A stretch of 24,085 nt of DNA from an uncultured Solobacterium sp. (GTDB lineage: Bacteria > Bacillota_I > Bacilli_A > Erysipelotrichales > Erysipelotrichaceae). A program made the position numbers and the translations under genes. Each line of letters begins with the position of its first letter. Positions within the stretch are counted from its first letter, which is position 1. Shown one piece after another: positions 22,336 to 24,085 of this stretch. Location of the stretch: positions 1 through 24,085 of the forward strand of contig URYK01000040.1 in assembly GCA_900552125.1 (NCBI GenBank). The letters run 5' to 3'. The notes beneath the pieces were generated by a model that was not told the DNA's origin, did not search any database, and saw only the letters and a program-made list of their open reading frames with translations.

Positions 22336-22775
22336 AGTAAAATAGAAACAGCTTTTTCCAAAAATAACTGATCTTCTTCATCAAAACGAGAAAATTTTGG
22401 TGAATCAATATCAAGGACGCCCAGTAGGGTGTTTTCTTTTACTATAGGAATTACAATTTCTGAATTACTGGCACAATCACATGCGATATGACCAGGGAAT
22501 TCATGTACGTTATCAATTCTTTGGGTTAAAAGAGTTTTAGCACAGACACCACAAACACCTTTTCCCATAGAGATATGCATGCAGGCTGGTTTTCCTTGGA
22601 ATGGTCCAAGAATTAATTCGTTATTTTTATAAAGATAAAAACCTGCCCAGTTAATATCGGGTAAAAATTCATATAAGACTGCAGATGTATTTGCCATATT
22701 TGCAATCATATCATGTTCGTTTTCTAATAAAGATGACAAACTTGCCAATATTTGTTTATGTTCTTCTTTGATCAT
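22323..22775 (-). CDS. msrC: Free methionine-(R)-sulfoxide reductase (GAF type)
   Basis: 150 residues from the ATG at 22775, 8 bases after AAGGAG; 12 more in-frame codons upstream are not supported by a ribosome site. It reduces free L-methionine-(R)-sulfoxide. The GAF domain has the full signature: INWAGFYLYK, GPFQGKPACMHI, GKGVCGVCA, HIACDCASNSEIVIP and LGVLDIDS. The three redox cysteines are Cys65, Cys75 and Cys99, with the same spacing (10 and 24 residues) as in the E. coli enzyme. Its 3' end overlaps that of the AAC(3)-like gene. It follows the CotF-like pair on the same strand by 68 bases, with no hairpin between. Confidence 0.93.
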   Translation of the reverse strand: MIKEEHKQILASLSSLLENEHDMIANMANTSAVLYEFLPDINWAGFYLYKNNELILGPFQGKPACMHISMGKGVCGVCAKTLLTQRIDNVHEFPGHIACDCASNSEIVIPIVKENTLLGVLDIDSPKFSRFDEEDQLFLEKAVSILLQSL

Positions 22776-22843
22776 AGAAATATCTCCTTGTTTTTGAAGA
22801 TATCGTATCATGATTTCAAAAAAGAGAAAAGAATAAATATGAA

Positions 22844-23125
22844 TTATGTCAGATCAGATTCACTGTTTGAGTACTTTGTATAAGCTTTAGATATATTTTT
22901 GGCACTATCTGCAGTCATATTATACCATCCTTGTTCACACATCATATCAAACACATTACGTTGAAGACGAGATACACAAGCGTATACTTCGGCAATAGTT
23001 TGGAATAATTCTTCATTACTAGCTTCTTGTGTAAATGTATTGAATTCACTTTTCATATGTTTCAATGAAATAAGAAGGTTGGTTGAAATATCTTTATCTT
23101 CATAATTTGTTTTATTTTTCGCCAT
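22844..23125 (-). CDS. CotF-family spore coat protein (second of pair)
   Basis: 93 residues from the ATG at 23125; GAGG lies 9 bases upstream in the end of the preceding gene, whose stop is 1 base away. The middle, DKDISTNLLISLKHMKSEFNTFTQEASNEEL, and the LQRNVFDMMCEQGWYNM segment are typical of the four-helix, ferritin-like CotF proteins found in Clostridium-type spore formers, which end in a GWY motif followed by A-rich or polar tails. Expected to sit in or near the spore coat. Cotranscribed with the shorter partner. The assignment is from pattern similarity, not a search. Confidence 0.75.
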   Translation of the reverse strand: MAKNKTNYEDKDISTNLLISLKHMKSEFNTFTQEASNEELFQTIAEVYACVSRLQRNVFDMMCEQGWYNMTADSAKNISKAYTKYSNSESDLT

Positions 23126-23126
23126 A

Positions 23127-23348
23127 TTATTTTGCCTCACTTTCTAAAACCTGGAGCAAAGTTTTATAGTGCTCTTTTAGCTGTTTTTGAACATCTTCAA
23201 AACAAGACTTTACCTCTTTATTTTGGATGAGAGGCAATTCTTGAGAAATTCTTTTGTTCAGAACTAAACTCTGATCAAGTACATCTTCTAAGTATAAAAC
23301 GTCCTTTGGTGTTAACATATGATTTTCACGAGTATGACGGAATGTCAT
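23127..23348 (-). CDS. Small helical protein, likely CotF-like coat partner (first of pair)
   Basis: 73 residues from the ATG at 23348, 4 bases after AAAGGAG. The frame is open 18 codons upstream, but those lie across the promoter and ribosome site. After MTFRHTRENHMLTPKDVLYLEDVLDQ comes a two-helix body (LVLNKRISQELP, then KSCFEDVQKQLKEHYKTLLQVLE). Short proteins starting with LTPKD-x-LYLEDxL commonly precede CotF-like coat genes in Clostridia-type genomes. It has no membrane segment or signal. Stop and next start are 1 base apart, so the two are a translational unit. Likely spore-related through its promoter. Confidence 0.7.
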   Translation of the reverse strand: MTFRHTRENHMLTPKDVLYLEDVLDQSLVLNKRISQELPLIQNKEVKSCFEDVQKQLKEHYKTLLQVLESEAK

Positions 23349-23364
23349 ACATCTCCTTTCAGTT

Positions 23365-23394
23365 ATAGTATGGGAAAGGAAAACAAGATTATTC
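23365..23394 (-). promoter_or_regulatory. Sporulation-type (sigma-E/sigma-K-like) promoter of the coat pair
   Basis: On the minus strand: GAATAAT (23388-23394), 15-base spacer, CATACTAT (23365-23372). This is close to the sigma-E consensus (K-M-ATATT, about 14 bases, CATAcAaT). CATACTATA also fits the sigma-K -10 pattern CATAnnnTA. It lies 17 bases from the ATG, with no sigma-A-type alternative in this direction. Confidence 0.55.
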
Positions 23395-23396
23395 AT

Positions 23397-23424
23397 TTTC
23401 AATCACTATTTTATCTGATATAAT
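23397..23424 (+). promoter_or_regulatory. Promoter of the DUF402 gene
   Basis: TTTCAA (23397-23402), 16-bp spacer, perfect TATAAT (23419-23424), 22 bases before the ATG. It abuts the divergent sporulation promoter. Confidence 0.6.
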
Positions 23425-23445
23425 AATAACTCATAGGAGGACGCC

Positions 23446-23994
23446 ATGGAATTACAGGAAAGAGAGTATGTATATATCCAAAGCTTTAAACATGATGGAA
23501 GTTTACATCGAACTTGGGCAAAAGGATATGTAATAGAAGCGAATGAGACAAGAATAGTTGCGGTTACAAATAAAACATTGGTAAGCGAAGCGGATGGCAG
23601 AAAATGGGTCACAAGAGAACCGGCGATTTGTTTTTTTTATCCAAACAAGTGGTATAACGTGATTTGTATGATTAGAAAAACAGGCATTCATTATTATTGC
23701 AATCTAGCATCGCCATCTTTATATGACGGAGAGGCAATAAAAAATATAGATTACGATTTAGATGTTAAAGTTTCACCAACAGGAAAAACAACATTATTAG
23801 ATGAAGACGAATATAATCTGCATGCAATGCAGATGGGGTATAGTAAAAAACTAGATGAAGCTATACATAATGGCTTAGATCGACTAATGGTAGATATAAG
23901 ATTGCAAAACTCACCATTTGAGCATAGAGAAATTTCAGTTTTATATGATAAATATCTTCAATGTATGGAAGAAGATAAGCGTATGAATAAGTAA
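23446..23994 (+). CDS. DUF402 nucleoside tri-/diphosphatase
   Basis: 182 residues, the standard length of the YgaC-like family; an S. aureus member hydrolyses nucleoside tri- and diphosphates with divalent metal. Family segments in order: HDGSLHRTWAKGYVIEANE near the start, KWVTREPAICFFYPNKWYNVI in the middle, then the metal-binding block YYCNLASPSLYDGEAIKNIDYDLDVKV. A C-terminal helical tail follows LLDEDEYNLHAMQMGY. AGGAGG lies 5 bases before the ATG. Single gene divergent from the coat pair. No terminator is evident before the next promoter. Confidence 0.9.
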   Translation: MELQEREYVYIQSFKHDGSLHRTWAKGYVIEANETRIVAVTNKTLVSEADGRKWVTREPAICFFYPNKWYNVICMIRKTGIHYYCNLASPSLYDGEAIKNIDYDLDVKVSPTGKTTLLDEDEYNLHAMQMGYSKKLDEAIHNGLDRLMVDIRLQNSPFEHREISVLYDKYLQCMEEDKRMNK

Positions 23995-24051
23995 TAAATA
24001 GTAAACTGAAAAAGAAAAATCAACAAATTGAAAAAAAGTTTAAAAAAGTTG

Positions 24052-24080
24052 TTGACATGAAAGATTATTCGGTGTATTAT
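24052..24080 (+). promoter_or_regulatory. Strong promoter at the right edge
   Basis: TTGACA (24052-24057), 17-bp spacer, TATTAT (24075-24080). It is nearly the same design as the tRNA-Ile promoter, so a stable RNA or another highly expressed gene may start just beyond the window. A 7-bp inverted repeat TCAACAA/TTGTTGA (24020-24026, 24049-24055) overlaps its -35. Confidence 0.8.
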
Positions 24081-24085
24081 ATACG

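Overview
The window is 24 kb of compact, AT-rich, standard-code bacterial chromosome. It looks like a low-GC, Gram-positive (Bacillota), probably spore-forming gut-type organism. Reasons: strong AGGAGG-type ribosome sites, TTGACA/TATAAT-type promoters, three lipoproteins with the LxxC lipobox, a CotF-like spore-coat gene pair behind a sporulation-type promoter, CCA-encoding tRNAs, and a Clostridium/Erysipelotrichia-like gene complement. An Erysipelotrichia-like lineage is my best guess, by inference only. No phage, plasmid, IS element, rRNA gene or CRISPR array is visible.

Layout. 1-5.5 kb: the tail of an upstream gene, a lipid-anchored flavodoxin-like protein (+), tRNA-guanine transglycosylase (-), an RmlD-like sugar-nucleotide reductase (-) divergent from a GNAT acetyltransferase (+), a lipoprotein (-) and a Cof-type HAD phosphatase (-). 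5.6-10 kb (+): a second Cof-type HAD phosphatase with mannose-6-phosphate isomerase, then a DeoR-type regulator with a PaaI-type thioesterase, then an MFS transporter. 10-11.1 kb: two tRNA-Leu genes (CAG, GAG; minus) and a small membrane protein.

11.1-17.7 kb is the aspartate-to-threonine block. hom-lysC-asd run leftward, while thrC-thrB and an ACT/HTH protein run rightward. Together they encode all five enzymes from aspartate to threonine, fired from two promoters that overlap at their -10 boxes. thrB has an odd leader, in which a hairpin separates a strong Shine-Dalgarno sequence from the ATG.

17.8-19.4 kb: a free-standing tRNA-Ile/tRNA-Ala operon with its own promoter and terminator, followed by about 1.3 kb of decayed coding sequence (two pseudogenes). 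19.4-21 kb: a DUF1461 membrane protein overlapping maf, then tRNA-Thr(GGT) on the minus strand. 21.1-24 kb: a thioredoxin-like lipoprotein overlapping an AAC(3)-family protein, free methionine-(R)-sulfoxide reductase (-), the CotF-like pair (-), a DUF402 nucleotide phosphatase (+), and a strong promoter pointing off the right edge.

The genes are mostly housekeeping. The most unusual points are the atypical base-recognition residues of the transglycosylase, the hairpin-bridged start of thrB, two pairs of interleaved divergent promoters, the sporulation promoter of the coat pair, the altered catalytic motif of the AAC(3)-like protein, and the gene graveyard beside the tRNAs. I did not see a clear new multi-gene system.
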